Positions 17,087-26,147 are shown, counted from the first letter of the stretch. The stretch is 45,199 bases of DNA from Flavobacteriales bacterium (GCA_016713865.1 JADJOG010000051.1:1-45199); one strand, 5' to 3'. Numbers and translations: made by a program. Notes: generated by a model from the sequence alone, not told the origin.

Positions 17087-18073
17087 TCACATCAGGATAT
17101 CGTTCACGGGCTTCAAAGGCGGCGGAATCTCCGTTTCACCGAGCATTTCGCGCAGGTCGATCTCGATCGTGCGCGTGATGGCCGTGATGGGCACGTCGTT
17201 GGCGCTACCCTCGAAAGGGTTCTCCGTGGCTTCTCCGATGCGCTCCATCATCATGAATACCCAGGACACCAGCACCGTGAATGGAATGGTAAGCCAGATG
17301 AAGTGGCCGCCCAGCTTCGCGAACTCACCAAGCATGCCGAACGGCACCATCCAATTGAACAGCCGAACGAACATGAGGTTGATCGTGGCATACTGGCGCG
17401 GGTATGGGAAGTTCTTGATACGCTCGCACTTGCCCTGCTGCTCGTAGAGGTCAACCAGCAAGCGACCAAGCTCCACATGATGCAGCGTGGCAATGGCTCC
17501 TCGGGCGTGCAATTCAGCCAGGTCTTGCGACTGCAGAGCGAGCAACTGCGTCGCCGCATTGCTTCGGGAAAGCGCTGCATCGCGCTCGGAAATGCTCACC
17601 AAGCCAGTGATCACTTCGGATAGAGGAGGCCCGCTCCGTTCATCCACGGCAAAATGCTTCTGGAATTCACGGTTGTACACCTTGATTATGTGCTCCCAGG
17701 CCCTCGGCTGGCGCAATTGAAAGCGGAGCGCGTGCAACCAGGCGATGTGGCGGTGGATGAGCCGCGTGCTGGCCTCGGTGTCCTTCACGTAGTCACGCGC
17801 TAGGATGCCCCAGGAGCGGCTCGTATTCACGATGGCCCCATAAATCTGGCGCGCCTCCCAGAGCCTGCTATAGGTCGCATTGTTCTTGAAGCCCACGATG
17901 AAGGCCACCGCCGTACCAACGATGGCGATCGGCACCCATGGTATGGTGAGCCAGGTCCAGCCGGCGAAGTGGTACAGGCAGGTGGGCACGGCACCCAGGA
18001 CGAGAAAGAAGTAGATGTCGCGACGGGTCCATTTGACCACTTGCGTGAAGGTGAATCGACGGCCAGCGTGCAT
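17087..18073 (-). CDS. bestrophin-family anion channel
   Basis: A 328-residue inner-membrane protein of the bestrophin/UPF0187 family, pentameric chloride or anion channels. Typical features are the N-terminal cytoplasmic helix, the helix pair IPWVPIAIVGTAVAFIVGFK followed by NNATYSRLWEARQIYG, which is the family signature, and the late PFGMLGEFAKLGGHFIW and helix WVFMMMERIGEATENPFEG. ATG 18073 is preferred over a TTG at 18100, because that codon overlaps the CATCTTTG promoter element. Confidence 0.92.
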   Translation of the reverse strand: MHAGRRFTFTQVVKWTRRDIYFFLVLGAVPTCLYHFAGWTWLTIPWVPIAIVGTAVAFIVGFKNNATYSRLWEARQIYGAIVNTSRSWGILARDYVKDTEASTRLIHRHIAWLHALRFQLRQPRAWEHIIKVYNREFQKHFAVDERSGPPLSEVITGLVSISERDAALSRSNAATQLLALQSQDLAELHARGAIATLHHVELGRLLVDLYEQQGKCERIKNFPYPRQYATINLMFVRLFNWMVPFGMLGEFAKLGGHFIWLTIPFTVLVSWVFMMMERIGEATENPFEGSANDVPITAITRTIEIDLREMLGETEIPPPLKPVNDILM

Positions 18074-18097
18074 GCGGTTCTGATTGCGGTTGCGGTC

Positions 18098-18105
18098 CAA
18101 AGATG
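18098..18105 (-). promoter_or_regulatory. -7 element for the bestrophin gene
   Basis: On minus it reads CATCTTTG, fitting nAnnTTTG, 24 bases before ATG 18073. It decides against the upstream TTG start. Confidence 0.45.
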
Positions 18106-18155
18106 CTCACATACCAATCGGTGATCATTGTCAGTCCGTTCGCGGTCGTTGGCCT

Positions 18156-18163
18156 TAGTTTCG
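18156..18163 (+). promoter_or_regulatory. -7 element for the three-gene MbnP cluster
   Basis: TAGTTTCG fits TAnnTTyG and ends 4 bases before the GTG start at 18168, implying a leaderless mRNA. Confidence 0.5.
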
Positions 18164-18167
18164 CGCC

Positions 18168-18545
18168 GTGCGTGGAATAATCGCGATATGCTCGGCACTG
18201 CTCATCGCCTTGGCGATGCTGGCTCCTTCGCTCACGCTGCTCGATTTCCACATTCACAGGTCGTACATTGAACGCGAACTCTGCGTGCAGCGCGACCTCG
18301 CCGAGGGCATGCGCACCTGCCACGGCGAATGCCAATTGAGCAAGCGTCTGAAGGCATTAGAGCAGGAGGCTGAGAAAGGTTTCCCAGCCGAGGAACTCCA
18401 GTTTCGTGATTTCCCGATGGTGGTGGAGCCAATGGCTTCAGCGATGACCGATCAAGCGTCGGTTGATGCTGAGCTTGTTTTCTGGGCGCGCGTGATGGCT
18501 GCCGATGGCCACGCCCGTTCACTGGAGCACGTGCCCTGGGGCTGA
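18168..18545 (+). CDS. small Cys-rich membrane-anchored protein (CxGxC-type)
   Basis: A 125-residue protein with one N-terminal hydrophobic segment (about residues 4-24) and an outward part containing C39, then C51-H-G-E-C55-Q-L. This LC(x11)CxGxCxLxK pattern recurs in small Bacteroidota proteins, as I recall often near outer-membrane metal-handling genes. The three cysteines and His could bind a thiophilic metal such as copper (inference). The start is GTG, 4 bases after a promoter element. It is followed by the CDVCG barrel and MbnP-like genes on the same strand. Confidence 0.75.
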   Translation: MRGIIAICSALLIALAMLAPSLTLLDFHIHRSYIERELCVQRDLAEGMRTCHGECQLSKRLKALEQEAEKGFPAEELQFRDFPMVVEPMASAMTDQASVDAELVFWARVMAADGHARSLEHVPWG

Positions 18546-18604
18546 GGTCTACCGGATGGCACTGGACGCTGTTCCGGTGCATGGTCGAACCTCAAATCCA
18601 ATTC

Positions 18605-19549
18605 ATGAGAACGCTTTTGGCCCTGATTGCTGGGCTCTCGCTATCCACATCCGTGGCATGCGATGTCTGCGGCATTTTCCTCGGCATACAGCCGAACGAC
18701 CGCAGATCATCCGTATCGCTGCTTTACCGCTACCGCCGGTTAGAAGGCATGGTGGGCGCTACCTCGCTGGCCAAGGCCTACCCGAAACACGCTGGGCATG
18801 ATGGCGCCGTTGGCCCTGCACGCTACCGTGAGCTGTATCAAGTGATGGAGCTGCGCGCTGATCTGTGGCTCACTGAACGATTCGCCGTGCTTGCCGCTTT
18901 GCCGGTAGTGAACAACTACCAAGCGGTGGAAGGCATCATTCGCGCGGACCTGTATGGCGTCGGAGACCCGCTGGTGATCGCCCGCTACCTCGTGGCCAAT
19001 ACGCGCTGCACCACTACCGACGAACGGACGGTTCATCGCCTGATGTTGGGCGCTGGTGCTAAAATGCCGTTGGGCCGCCAAGACCTCACGTACCGCGATG
19101 CAGAGGTCGGGCATGATCTGCAGCCCGGCACCGGTACCTGGGATGCGCTCATCAGCGCGGAATACAGCATCCGTCGCGATCGCAATGGCGCTTCACTCAC
19201 GGCCATCGGGCGTGCGAACAGCGTGAATTCCGAAGCATACCGTTTGGGCCATGGAATAAGCGCGACAGCAGAGGCATTCCGCCGATTCGATCTAAATGAC
19301 GACCTGAAACTGATGCCCTCCTTGGGTGTTTATCACGAACTGTCCGGCAAGGATGCGGACCACGGCGAGGCTGTGGCGGGCAGCGGCAGTTCTACATTCT
19401 TCACCCACGCAGGAGTTCGCGTGTGGTGGCGCTCCTGGGCATTCATGGGCACCTTTCAATACGCCTTCGCGCGTCAATTGGGTGAGTTGATGGTGCCTAA
19501 CCGCGAGCGCTTGATCATCGGACTCACCTACAACCTGAAACAGAACTGA
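18605..19549 (+). CDS. outer-membrane beta-barrel with N-terminal CDVCG motif
   Basis: A 314-residue protein. ATG 18605 gives a signal peptide ending TSVAC; the mature chain begins CDVCGIFLGIQP. The remainder is strand-rich, with repeats of aromatic-terminated amphipathic segments ending GLTYNLKQN. Homologs I recall start with CDICG plus a similar YYIG/LYRYR segment and are labelled transporter. The paired Cys at the mature N-terminus suggest metal binding. A GTG/ATG eight codons upstream is possible but would spoil the signal peptide. It ends 5 bp before the MbnP-like gene. Confidence 0.75.
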   Translation: MRTLLALIAGLSLSTSVACDVCGIFLGIQPNDRRSSVSLLYRYRRLEGMVGATSLAKAYPKHAGHDGAVGPARYRELYQVMELRADLWLTERFAVLAALPVVNNYQAVEGIIRADLYGVGDPLVIARYLVANTRCTTTDERTVHRLMLGAGAKMPLGRQDLTYRDAEVGHDLQPGTGTWDALISAEYSIRRDRNGASLTAIGRANSVNSEAYRLGHGISATAEAFRRFDLNDDLKLMPSLGVYHELSGKDADHGEAVAGSGSSTFFTHAGVRVWWRSWAFMGTFQYAFARQLGELMVPNRERLIIGLTYNLKQN

Positions 19550-19554
19550 ACAAC

Positions 19555-20301
19555 ATGAACACCAGCAAACTCGCACTACTGGCCATCGCGGCCCTGAGCC
19601 TCTCCGCTTGTAAGAAGGACAAGGACGATGACGATGATCATGATCACGACCACAATGCTACCATCCAAGCCAAATTCAATTTCGTGCATGGCATGAACGC
19701 ATTCGACATCAATAGCACCTACGCCGATGGTGCGGGGCACGCCATCAAGTTCTCATCACTCAAATTCTATGCGTCTGACTTCGTATTAATGGACGACGCT
19801 GGAACCACGGTAGGCAACTATGCGAACATGGCGGTGCTCGCCGATGCATCGAATAGCGTTGCGCAGACCTTGGGCACCATGGGCCACGGCCATATCCACG
19901 AGGTGCACTTCAGCCTGGGACTGAACAGCACTGTGAACCACGCCGATCCGACAGGGGCTGCTTATCCGTTGAATATTCCCGGCATGCACTGGAGCTGGAA
20001 CCCCGCCGCTGGCTATAAGTTCCTGAACATGGAAGGGCACGTGGACGGTAATGGCGACGGCGATTTCGATGACGCGGAGGATGTCCCCTTCACCTACCAC
20101 TGCGCCACGGATGCCTTGTTGGGCGATGATCATATCCACTTCCATCAGGATGTTGATGGCGGCACTGTTGTGATCACGGCCAAGGTGAATGTGGCCTTGT
20201 TGGTCACAGGCCTCGATTTCCTGGCCAACCCGGTAGCTATGGGCGGTGGTCCCAATAATCAAGCAGCCATGACCAACTTGGCCGCAGCCATAACCGAGTA
20301 G
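19555..20301 (+). CDS. MbnP-like lipoprotein (putative copper binding)
   Basis: A 248-residue lipoprotein. The lipobox LSAC places lipidation at Cys19, followed by an acidic, His-rich linker (KKDKDDDDDHDHDHN). The core matches the MbnP family: SLKFYASDFVLMDDAG strand, then MHWSWNPAAGYKFLNMEG with the conserved Trp and an EG motif. His clusters HGHIHEVHF and DDHIHFHQD could bind copper. In methanotrophs MbnP works with the cytochrome peroxidase MbnH; no MbnH-like gene follows here, the next gene being aconitase. A terminator closes the unit. Confidence 0.85.
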   Translation: MNTSKLALLAIAALSLSACKKDKDDDDDHDHDHNATIQAKFNFVHGMNAFDINSTYADGAGHAIKFSSLKFYASDFVLMDDAGTTVGNYANMAVLADASNSVAQTLGTMGHGHIHEVHFSLGLNSTVNHADPTGAAYPLNIPGMHWSWNPAAGYKFLNMEGHVDGNGDGDFDDAEDVPFTYHCATDALLGDDHIHFHQDVDGGTVVITAKVNVALLVTGLDFLANPVAMGGGPNNQAAMTNLAAAITE

Positions 20302-20320
20302 TCGGTAAACGTTCGTTGTG

Positions 20321-20353
20321 GAGCGGGCCGCATGCGCGGCCCGCTCTGCTTTT
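20321..20353 (+). terminator. rho-independent terminator after the MbnP-like gene
   Basis: An 11-bp perfect GC-rich stem (GAGCGGGCCGC at 20321-20331 and GCGGCCCGCTC at 20336-20346), ATGC loop, then TGCTTTT. Confidence 0.9.
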
Positions 20354-20374
20354 CGGCCCTAGGGTTCAGCGGGT

Positions 20375-20382
20375 TACTTTCG
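20375..20382 (+). promoter_or_regulatory. -7 element for aconitase
   Basis: TACTTTCG within GGGTTACTTTCGC, the same 13-mer found before tmRNA, 22 bases before the ATG. Confidence 0.6.
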
Positions 20383-20404
20383 CGGCCGCAAAATCAGCCC
20401 ATTG

Positions 20405-22669
20405 ATGAGCCAGATCTTCGACCTCGATATGATCAAAGCGGTGTACAGCCGCTTCCCTTCACGCGCAGCCGCTGCCCGGAAGGCGGTTGGCAAGCCGCTC
20501 ACTCTCTCTGAGAAGATTCTCTACGCGCATCTCTGGGACGGCGAAGCCAAGACCACTTTCGGCCGTGGCAAGGACTACGTGGACTTCGCCCCCGACCGCG
20601 TGACCATGCAGGATGCCACCGCCCAGATGGCCCTGCTGCAGTTCAGCACCACCGGCAGGAAGAAGGTGGCCGTGCCCAGCACCGTGCATTGCGATCACCT
20701 GATACAAGCGCGCGTTGGGGCGAAGCAGGACCTGCAGGAAGCGCTGAATAAGAGCAACGAGGTCTTCAACTTCCTGGAGAGCATCAGCAACAAGTACGGC
20801 ATCGGCTTCTGGAAGCCCGGCGCGGGCATCATCCACCAAGTGATGCTGGAGAACTACGCCTTCCCCGGCGGCATGATGATCGGCACCGACAGCCACACGG
20901 TGAACGCTGGCGGCTTGGGCATGGTGGCCATCGGCGTGGGTGGTGCGGATGCCTGCGACGTGATGAGCGGCCTTCCCTGGGAACTGAAGTTCCCCAAGCT
21001 CATCGGCGTGAAGCTCACCGGCAAGCTCAACGGCTGGACCGCCCCCAAGGATGTGATACTGAAGGTGGCCGGAATCCTCACCGTGAAAGGCGGAACGGGC
21101 GCGATCGTGGAATACTTCGGCCCCGGCGCCGAGAGCATGAGCTGCACCGGCAAAGGCACCATCGCCAACATGGGCGCTGAGATCGGCGCTACCACCAGCA
21201 CTTTCGGGTACGATGACAGCATGCGTCGGTATCTGAAAGCCACCGGCCGTGCGGAAGTCGCTGCGCTCGCCGATGCCATCGCCGCCGACCTCACCGGCGA
21301 TCCCGAGGTGTACGCTGATCCAGCCAAGTACTTCGACCAAGTGATCGAGATCGACCTGAGCACTTTGAGCCCACACCTCAACGGTCCCTTCACACCCGAC
21401 CTGGCCACGCCGGTGAGCGAGATGAAGGAGAAGGCCGCTAAGAACGATTGGCCCACCGAGATCGAATGGGCGCTGATCGGCTCCTGCACCAACAGTAGCT
21501 ACGAGGACATCAGCCGCGCCGCTAGCATCGTTGCCGACGCCGTGAGCAAGGGCCTGAAGCCGAAGTCGCACCTGGGCATCAACCCCGGAAGCGAGCAGGT
21601 GCGCTACACCATCGAGCGCGATGGCTTCATCGAGACCTTCGAGAAGAGCGGCGCCACCATCTTCACCAACGCCTGTGGTCCGTGCATCGGCCAATGGGCG
21701 CGTGAGGGTGCCGACAAGCAGGAGAAGAACTCCATCGTACACAGCTTCAACCGCAACTTCGCGAAGCGCGCCGACGGCAACCCCAACACGCACGCCTTCG
21801 TGGCCTCGCCGGAAATGGTAGCCGCCATCGCCATCAGCGGCAAGCTCACCTTCGATCCCGTACGCGACACGCTCACCAACGACAAAGGCGAACAAGTGAA
21901 GCTGGCCGAACCAACCGGTTGGGAGCTTCCGCCGAAAGGCTTCGCCGTGGAGGACAACGGCTACCAAGCCCCTGCAGAGGACGGCAGCAAGGTGGAAGTG
22001 GTGGTGAAGCCCGACAGCCAGCGTCTGCAATTGCTCGCCCCTTTCCCTGCGTGGAACGGCAAGAACATCACCGATGCAGTGCTGCTCATTAAGGCGAAAG
22101 GCAAGTGCACCACCGACCACATCAGCATGGCCGGCACTTGGCTGCGCTACCGCGGTCACTTGGACAACATCAGCAACAACACGCTGATCGGCGCTACCAA
22201 CGCTTTCAACGGCGAGGCCGACAAAGTGAAGAACCAGTTGACCGGCGAATACGGTCCCGTGCCAGCTACCCAGCGCGCGTACAAAGCCGCCGGTGTGACT
22301 AGCATCGTGGTAGGCGACCAGAACTACGGGGAGGGCAGCAGTCGCGAGCACGCCGCCATGCAGCCGCGTCACCTCGGTGTGGCAGCGGTGCTGGTGAAGA
22401 GCTTCGCGCGCATCCACGAGACCAACCTGAAGAAGCAGGGCATGCTCGCTCTCACCTTCAGCAATGAGGCCGACTACGACAAGATCCAGGAGGACGACCG
22501 CATCGACTTCACGGACCTCACTTCATTCGCGCCCAGCAAGCCGCTCACCCTAGTGTTCAAGCACACCGACGGCAGCAGCGACACCATCCTGTGCAACCAC
22601 AGCTACAATGCGCAGCAGATTGAGTGGTTCAAGGCGGGAAGCGCGCTGAATAATCTGGCTAAGAACTGA
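20405..22669 (+). CDS. acn: aconitate hydratase
   Basis: A 754-residue [4Fe-4S] enzyme interconverting citrate and isocitrate. It is of the mitochondrial-type family by length and motifs. Cluster-binding cysteines are in GSCTNSSYEDISRAA and NACGPCIGQWARE; substrate-binding motifs include GTDSHTVNAGGLG and the swivel-domain GEGSSREHAAMQPRHLG. The ATG at 20405 is chosen over the TTG one codon earlier. Codon use is strongly biased to C/G endings, as expected for a highly expressed gene. Followed by about 100 bp with nothing obvious, then the next promoter. Confidence 0.98.
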   Translation: MSQIFDLDMIKAVYSRFPSRAAAARKAVGKPLTLSEKILYAHLWDGEAKTTFGRGKDYVDFAPDRVTMQDATAQMALLQFSTTGRKKVAVPSTVHCDHLIQARVGAKQDLQEALNKSNEVFNFLESISNKYGIGFWKPGAGIIHQVMLENYAFPGGMMIGTDSHTVNAGGLGMVAIGVGGADACDVMSGLPWELKFPKLIGVKLTGKLNGWTAPKDVILKVAGILTVKGGTGAIVEYFGPGAESMSCTGKGTIANMGAEIGATTSTFGYDDSMRRYLKATGRAEVAALADAIAADLTGDPEVYADPAKYFDQVIEIDLSTLSPHLNGPFTPDLATPVSEMKEKAAKNDWPTEIEWALIGSCTNSSYEDISRAASIVADAVSKGLKPKSHLGINPGSEQVRYTIERDGFIETFEKSGATIFTNACGPCIGQWAREGADKQEKNSIVHSFNRNFAKRADGNPNTHAFVASPEMVAAIAISGKLTFDPVRDTLTNDKGEQVKLAEPTGWELPPKGFAVEDNGYQAPAEDGSKVEVVVKPDSQRLQLLAPFPAWNGKNITDAVLLIKAKGKCTTDHISMAGTWLRYRGHLDNISNNTLIGATNAFNGEADKVKNQLTGEYGPVPATQRAYKAAGVTSIVVGDQNYGEGSSREHAAMQPRHLGVAAVLVKSFARIHETNLKKQGMLALTFSNEADYDKIQEDDRIDFTDLTSFAPSKPLTLVFKHTDGSSDTILCNHSYNAQQIEWFKAGSALNNLAKN

Positions 22670-22769
22670 CCATGCTGGAGTAGCGCGAGGTGATCCGTTG
22701 GGGCACAAAAGGGACAATCTTCCTTTTGTTCTCCACATCCTGCCATGGATTAGTCAAGCTCATCGATCA

Positions 22770-22800
22770 TTTGGAGAATTTCGTCGGCGGCATAGATTTG
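22770..22800 (+). promoter_or_regulatory. complete Bacteroidota promoter (TTTG-N19-TAGATTTG)
   Basis: The -33 element TTTG at 22770-22773 and the -7 element TAGATTTG at 22793-22800 are separated by exactly 19 bases, the consensus arrangement for the Bacteroidota primary sigma factor. The start codon lies 38 bases further on. Confidence 0.8.
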
Positions 22801-22838
22801 GCCGCAAGTCTGACCAAGACCAACCAAACAACACACAC

Positions 22839-23378
22839 ATGAAGAAGATCATCGTTGCAGTTTCGGCGCTGGTGCTGGGCACCTCCGCTATGGCCCAGAC
22901 CGATAAGGGCGGATGGATGTTCGGCGCAGGTTCTGATTTCAGTTTCGTTAGCTCCAAGTTCGATAGCGAGCAGGACGAGTCTGCATCGGATATGAACCTG
23001 AACGTGAGCGCTGGCTATTTCGTGATGGACAACCTTTCTGTTGGCCTTGGTTTGGGCTATGGCAGCAGCAAGGAGGCTGGCGCAGATGACGCTGTGTCTT
23101 CGTTCGTTGTGGGCCCCATGGTCCGCTACTACCTCCCGATGAAGGTATTCGGTCAGCTTAGCTACCAGATCGGAAGCGTGAGCGCTGGTGGCGAGAAGCT
23201 TTACAGCACCGGCGACCTTGGCATCGGCGCAGGCTACGCTGCCTTCTTGAATGATAACATCTCCATCGAACCGATGGTGCGTTACGACATGACCAGCGCC
23301 AAGCCGGATGAAGGTGATAGCGTGAGCGGTTCGGCATTCGGACTGTTCATCAACTTCGGCATCTACCTGGGCAACTAA
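22839..23378 (+). CDS. outer-membrane beta-barrel protein (OmpX-like)
   Basis: A 179-residue protein. ATG 22839 gives a clear signal peptide (MKKIIVAVSALVLGTSAMAQ). The mature part has about eight amphipathic strands (LNVSAGYFVMDNLSVGLGLG, FVVGPMVRYYLPM, IEPMVRYDM) and ends FINFGIYLGN, as in small outer-membrane barrels. It is transcribed alone from a strong consensus promoter and followed by a strong terminator, so it is probably abundant. Specific function unknown. Confidence 0.88.
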   Translation: MKKIIVAVSALVLGTSAMAQTDKGGWMFGAGSDFSFVSSKFDSEQDESASDMNLNVSAGYFVMDNLSVGLGLGYGSSKEAGADDAVSSFVVGPMVRYYLPMKVFGQLSYQIGSVSAGGEKLYSTGDLGIGAGYAAFLNDNISIEPMVRYDMTSAKPDEGDSVSGSAFGLFINFGIYLGN

Positions 23379-23398
23379 GTCAGGAACACTGTTAGGCA

Positions 23399-23433
23399 GG
23401 GCCGCTCCTTCCCGGGGCGGCCTTGTTTTTTTT
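23399..23433 (+). terminator. rho-independent terminator after the OmpX-like gene
   Basis: GGCCGC and GCGGCC arms with a C-rich loop (about 23399-23423) are followed by G and an uninterrupted T8 at 23426-23433. Confidence 0.88.
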
Positions 23434-23516
23434 CCAGCCAGCGGCACGGTGGTTGTCCTTGGCCGCCCCGCAACAAACCGAGCAGTCTTATTTTGGCGCG
23501 CTCACATCGACCCTCC

Positions 23517-24692
23517 ATGAACCAGATACTCCGCTCTTTCGGGTTTTTCGCACTCGCTCTTGTCCTTTCGGGCGTGCGCGCTCAGCAAATCGATACCGCT
23601 CGCACATGGGTGGTCAACGGCGACTTCGAGCAGTTCGAGGGCAAGTCGAAGCTGAAGCGCGTGGGCGGCATCCAGTACGCCAAAGGCTGGGGCAGCGCCA
23701 CGGGCAAGAAAGCAGATCTCTTCAGCGAAACAGCTCCTGTGGAAAGCACAGTTAGCGCGCCGAAGAACTTCGCAGGTGAGCAGATGGCGCTCAGCGGCAG
23801 CAACTACGCCGGCGTGCGCTGGTGGAGCTACCAGAACAAGGAGCCCCGCACCTACGTGCAGACCAAGCTCAAGCACAAGATGAAGAAGGATTCGCTTTAC
23901 TGCGTGCGCTTCTATGTGAGCCTAGCGGACCTGAGCAAATACGCCACCGGTGAACTTGGGTCATGGTTCGGCAAGGAGCAGGTAAGCAAGGAGGACGCCT
24001 TCTCACTGACCTACGACGTGACCGTGCCCGCCGTGCGCACCAAGATCTACAACGACATGTTCAGCTGGCAGGGCGTTTGCGGCACATACGAGAGCAAGGG
24101 CAACGAGGAGTGGATGCTCATCGGCAACTTCGGCGCTAACGAGAAAACACTGAACGAGAAGGCCAAGCGGCCTCGTGGCGAAACGCGTCAGCAAGTCTTC
24201 AGCGCTTACTACTACATCGATAACGTGGAGGTGTACCCGGTGAAGAACCGCACCTCTTGCTCGTGCGAGCAGATCAAGGACGCCGAGAGCGAGTACATCT
24301 TCAGCCGGAAGGGTGTTACCCCTCCGGGCATGAAACCGAAGGAGAAGGCGGCCAACCAGGTGTTCTACTTCAAGCGCTTCCAACGCAACCTGGACCCCAT
24401 GATGGATCCGTGGGTCACCAACCTGATCGATGCGATGAAGGCTGATGCAACGTTCAAGATCGAATTGGTCGGTCACTTCGATGCCACCGAGGCCGATCGG
24501 ACGCGCGTGCGCCCGGATCTGGTTGAGCTCTCGAAGGAGCGCGCTGAAGCCGTGCGTGATGCCCTCGTGGAAGGAGGAGTGGAGGCAGGCCGCATCACGA
24601 TCACGGGCAAGGACTCTTCGTTCCCGGTGGACGACAGCGGTACCGAAGTGGGCATGAGCAAGAACAGAAGGGTGGAAGTGGTGGTGAAGTAG
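23517..24692 (+). CDS. OmpA-family protein with N-terminal beta-rich domain
   Basis: A 391-residue secreted protein. The signal peptide (about residues 1-22) ends VRAQ. Residues about 30-250 form a carbohydrate-binding-like jelly roll typical of Bacteroidota OmpA-like proteins (VVNGDFEQFEG, then YYYIDNVEVYPV). The C-terminal roughly 120 residues are an OmpA domain that binds peptidoglycan (FKIELVGHFDATEADR; ELSKERAEAVRDALVEGGV; KNRRVEVVVK). A TATTTTGG element lies 20 bases upstream. It anchors the outer membrane to the wall or acts in a surface complex. Confidence 0.88.
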   Translation: MNQILRSFGFFALALVLSGVRAQQIDTARTWVVNGDFEQFEGKSKLKRVGGIQYAKGWGSATGKKADLFSETAPVESTVSAPKNFAGEQMALSGSNYAGVRWWSYQNKEPRTYVQTKLKHKMKKDSLYCVRFYVSLADLSKYATGELGSWFGKEQVSKEDAFSLTYDVTVPAVRTKIYNDMFSWQGVCGTYESKGNEEWMLIGNFGANEKTLNEKAKRPRGETRQQVFSAYYYIDNVEVYPVKNRTSCSCEQIKDAESEYIFSRKGVTPPGMKPKEKAANQVFYFKRFQRNLDPMMDPWVTNLIDAMKADATFKIELVGHFDATEADRTRVRPDLVELSKERAEAVRDALVEGGVEAGRITITGKDSSFPVDDSGTEVGMSKNRRVEVVVK

Positions 24693-24710
24693 TTGAATCA
24701 GAATTTCACG

Positions 24711-24750
24711 AAGGGCGCCGATGGTTGATCCGTTGGCGCCCTTCTGCTTT
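24711..24750 (+). terminator. rho-independent terminator after the OmpA-family gene
   Basis: AAGGGCGCC at 24711-24719 pairs with GGCGCCCTT at 24735-24743, followed by CTGCTTT. Confidence 0.75.
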
Positions 24751-24762
24751 CTTGCCGCGGAC

Positions 24763-24770
24763 TACCTTGC
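24763..24770 (+). promoter_or_regulatory. -7-like element for the Atg22-type transporter gene
   Basis: TACCTTGC resembles TAnnTTTG and ends 6 bases before the ATG at 24777. Confidence 0.4.
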
Positions 24771-24776
24771 CCGGCA

Positions 24777-26135
24777 ATGACAGGCGGTAAGAACGATCCC
24801 AAGGTCATCCGTGCCTGGACCTTCTACGATTGGGCCAACTCCGTCTATTCGCTCACCATCACCAGCGCGGTTTTCCCGATCTTCTACACGGCGATCACGA
24901 AGAGTGAAGCAGGGCAGGATCTTGTTGCGGAGAAACATGGTATTCCAGCACAATCGCTTTACTCCTATGCGCTTTCCGCTGGTTTCTTGATCGTCGCCCT
25001 CATCGCGCCCTTGCTCAGCGGCATTGCTGACAGTCGCGGAAATAAGCTCGCTTTCCTCAAGGTCTTCTGCTACTTGGGCGCCGCGAGCTGCGCTAGCCTG
25101 GCCTTCTTCACGCTCGATGGCATCTGGTGGGGCTTGGGGCTCGTAGCCTTAGCTTGTATCGGCTTCAGCGGAAGCCTGGTGTTCTACGATGCCTTCCTCG
25201 TGGACATAGCCAGCAAGGATCAGCACGACAAAGTGAGCGCGCGAGGCTACACCATGGGCTACATCGGCAGCGTGATCCTGCTCCTCGTGAACCTGCTCAT
25301 GGTGATGAATCCGGATTGGTTCCATTTGCCGAACGAGATCACGATCGGCGATACCACGTATGGTGGTGTTCCGGCACGCACCACATTCATCACAGTAGGA
25401 CTCTGGTGGGCAGGCTTCGCGCAGATCGCCTTCCGCCGGTTGCCGAAGCGCACGCCCGCCTCGAATGGCCACGATGGTGTGCTCTGGAGCGGCTACGCCG
25501 AGTTGCGCAAGGTGTGGCGCCAGCTCATGGCCACCGTTCGTCTGAAGCGCTACCTGCTGGCTTTCTTCATCTTCAACATGGGCATCCAGACCATCATGTA
25601 CCTCGCGGTGATCTTCGCCGAAGAGGAGGTCAAGCGCATTGATGAGCACGGAGCCGTGGTGCCAATCGCGTCCGAGAGCCTCATCATCAGCATCCTGCTC
25701 ATTCAGCTTGTTGCCGCGGTGGGCGCTATGATTTTCGTGCGCCTCAGCGCGCGCTTCGGGAACATCAGTGCACTGGTGATCGGTGTTTCCATATGGGTGG
25801 CACTGTGCGTGGCCGCCTATTTCACGCATTGGACCAGCGAATTCTATATGCTCGCCTGCGGCGTGGGTCTGGTGATGGGCGGCTGCCAGGCGCTCGCGCG
25901 GAGCACCTACGCCAAGTTCCTTCCGCCAACGAACGATACAGCCTCTTATTTCAGCTTCTATGATGTGAGCTACTACCTGGGCACCGTGCTTGGCACGGTG
26001 GTCTTCGGGGTGGTCTTCCAGCTCACCAGCGATCTGCGCAACACGGCCATAGCGCTCTGCGCCTTCTTTCTTGCTGGGCTGATCCTGCTTCTGCGTGTGC
26101 CGAAGGAGGAACCGGACACGGTGGCCGCCGCTTGA
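24777..26135 (+). CDS. MFS transporter, UMF1 / Atg22-like family
   Basis: A 452-residue inner-membrane protein with about 12 helices. The start (FYDWANSVYSLTITSAVFPIFY) is the hallmark of bacterial Atg22-like proteins, and GIADSRGNKLAFLKVFCYLG is the loop 2-3 motif of the major facilitator fold. The yeast homolog exports amino acids from the vacuole; bacterial substrates are unknown. The next gene, lhgO, starts 16 bp downstream and probably has its own promoter. Confidence 0.9.
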   Translation: MTGGKNDPKVIRAWTFYDWANSVYSLTITSAVFPIFYTAITKSEAGQDLVAEKHGIPAQSLYSYALSAGFLIVALIAPLLSGIADSRGNKLAFLKVFCYLGAASCASLAFFTLDGIWWGLGLVALACIGFSGSLVFYDAFLVDIASKDQHDKVSARGYTMGYIGSVILLLVNLLMVMNPDWFHLPNEITIGDTTYGGVPARTTFITVGLWWAGFAQIAFRRLPKRTPASNGHDGVLWSGYAELRKVWRQLMATVRLKRYLLAFFIFNMGIQTIMYLAVIFAEEEVKRIDEHGAVVPIASESLIISILLIQLVAAVGAMIFVRLSARFGNISALVIGVSIWVALCVAAYFTHWTSEFYMLACGVGLVMGGCQALARSTYAKFLPPTNDTASYFSFYDVSYYLGTVLGTVVFGVVFQLTSDLRNTAIALCAFFLAGLILLLRVPKEEPDTVAAA

Positions 26136-26139
26136 TCCG

Positions 26140-26147
26140 CATCTTCG
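26140..26147 (+). promoter_or_regulatory. -7-like element before lhgO
   Basis: CATCTTCG ends 4 bases before the ATG at 26152; it fits TAnnTTyG except for the first base. Confidence 0.35.

Noticed and set aside
20459..22417. A 652-codon open frame on the strand opposite aconitase
   Set aside because: It mirrors the aconitase gene exactly, is rich in His/Gly/Val/Ala as expected of an antisense frame of GC-rich codons, and shows no domain; aconitase motifs are complete on the plus strand.
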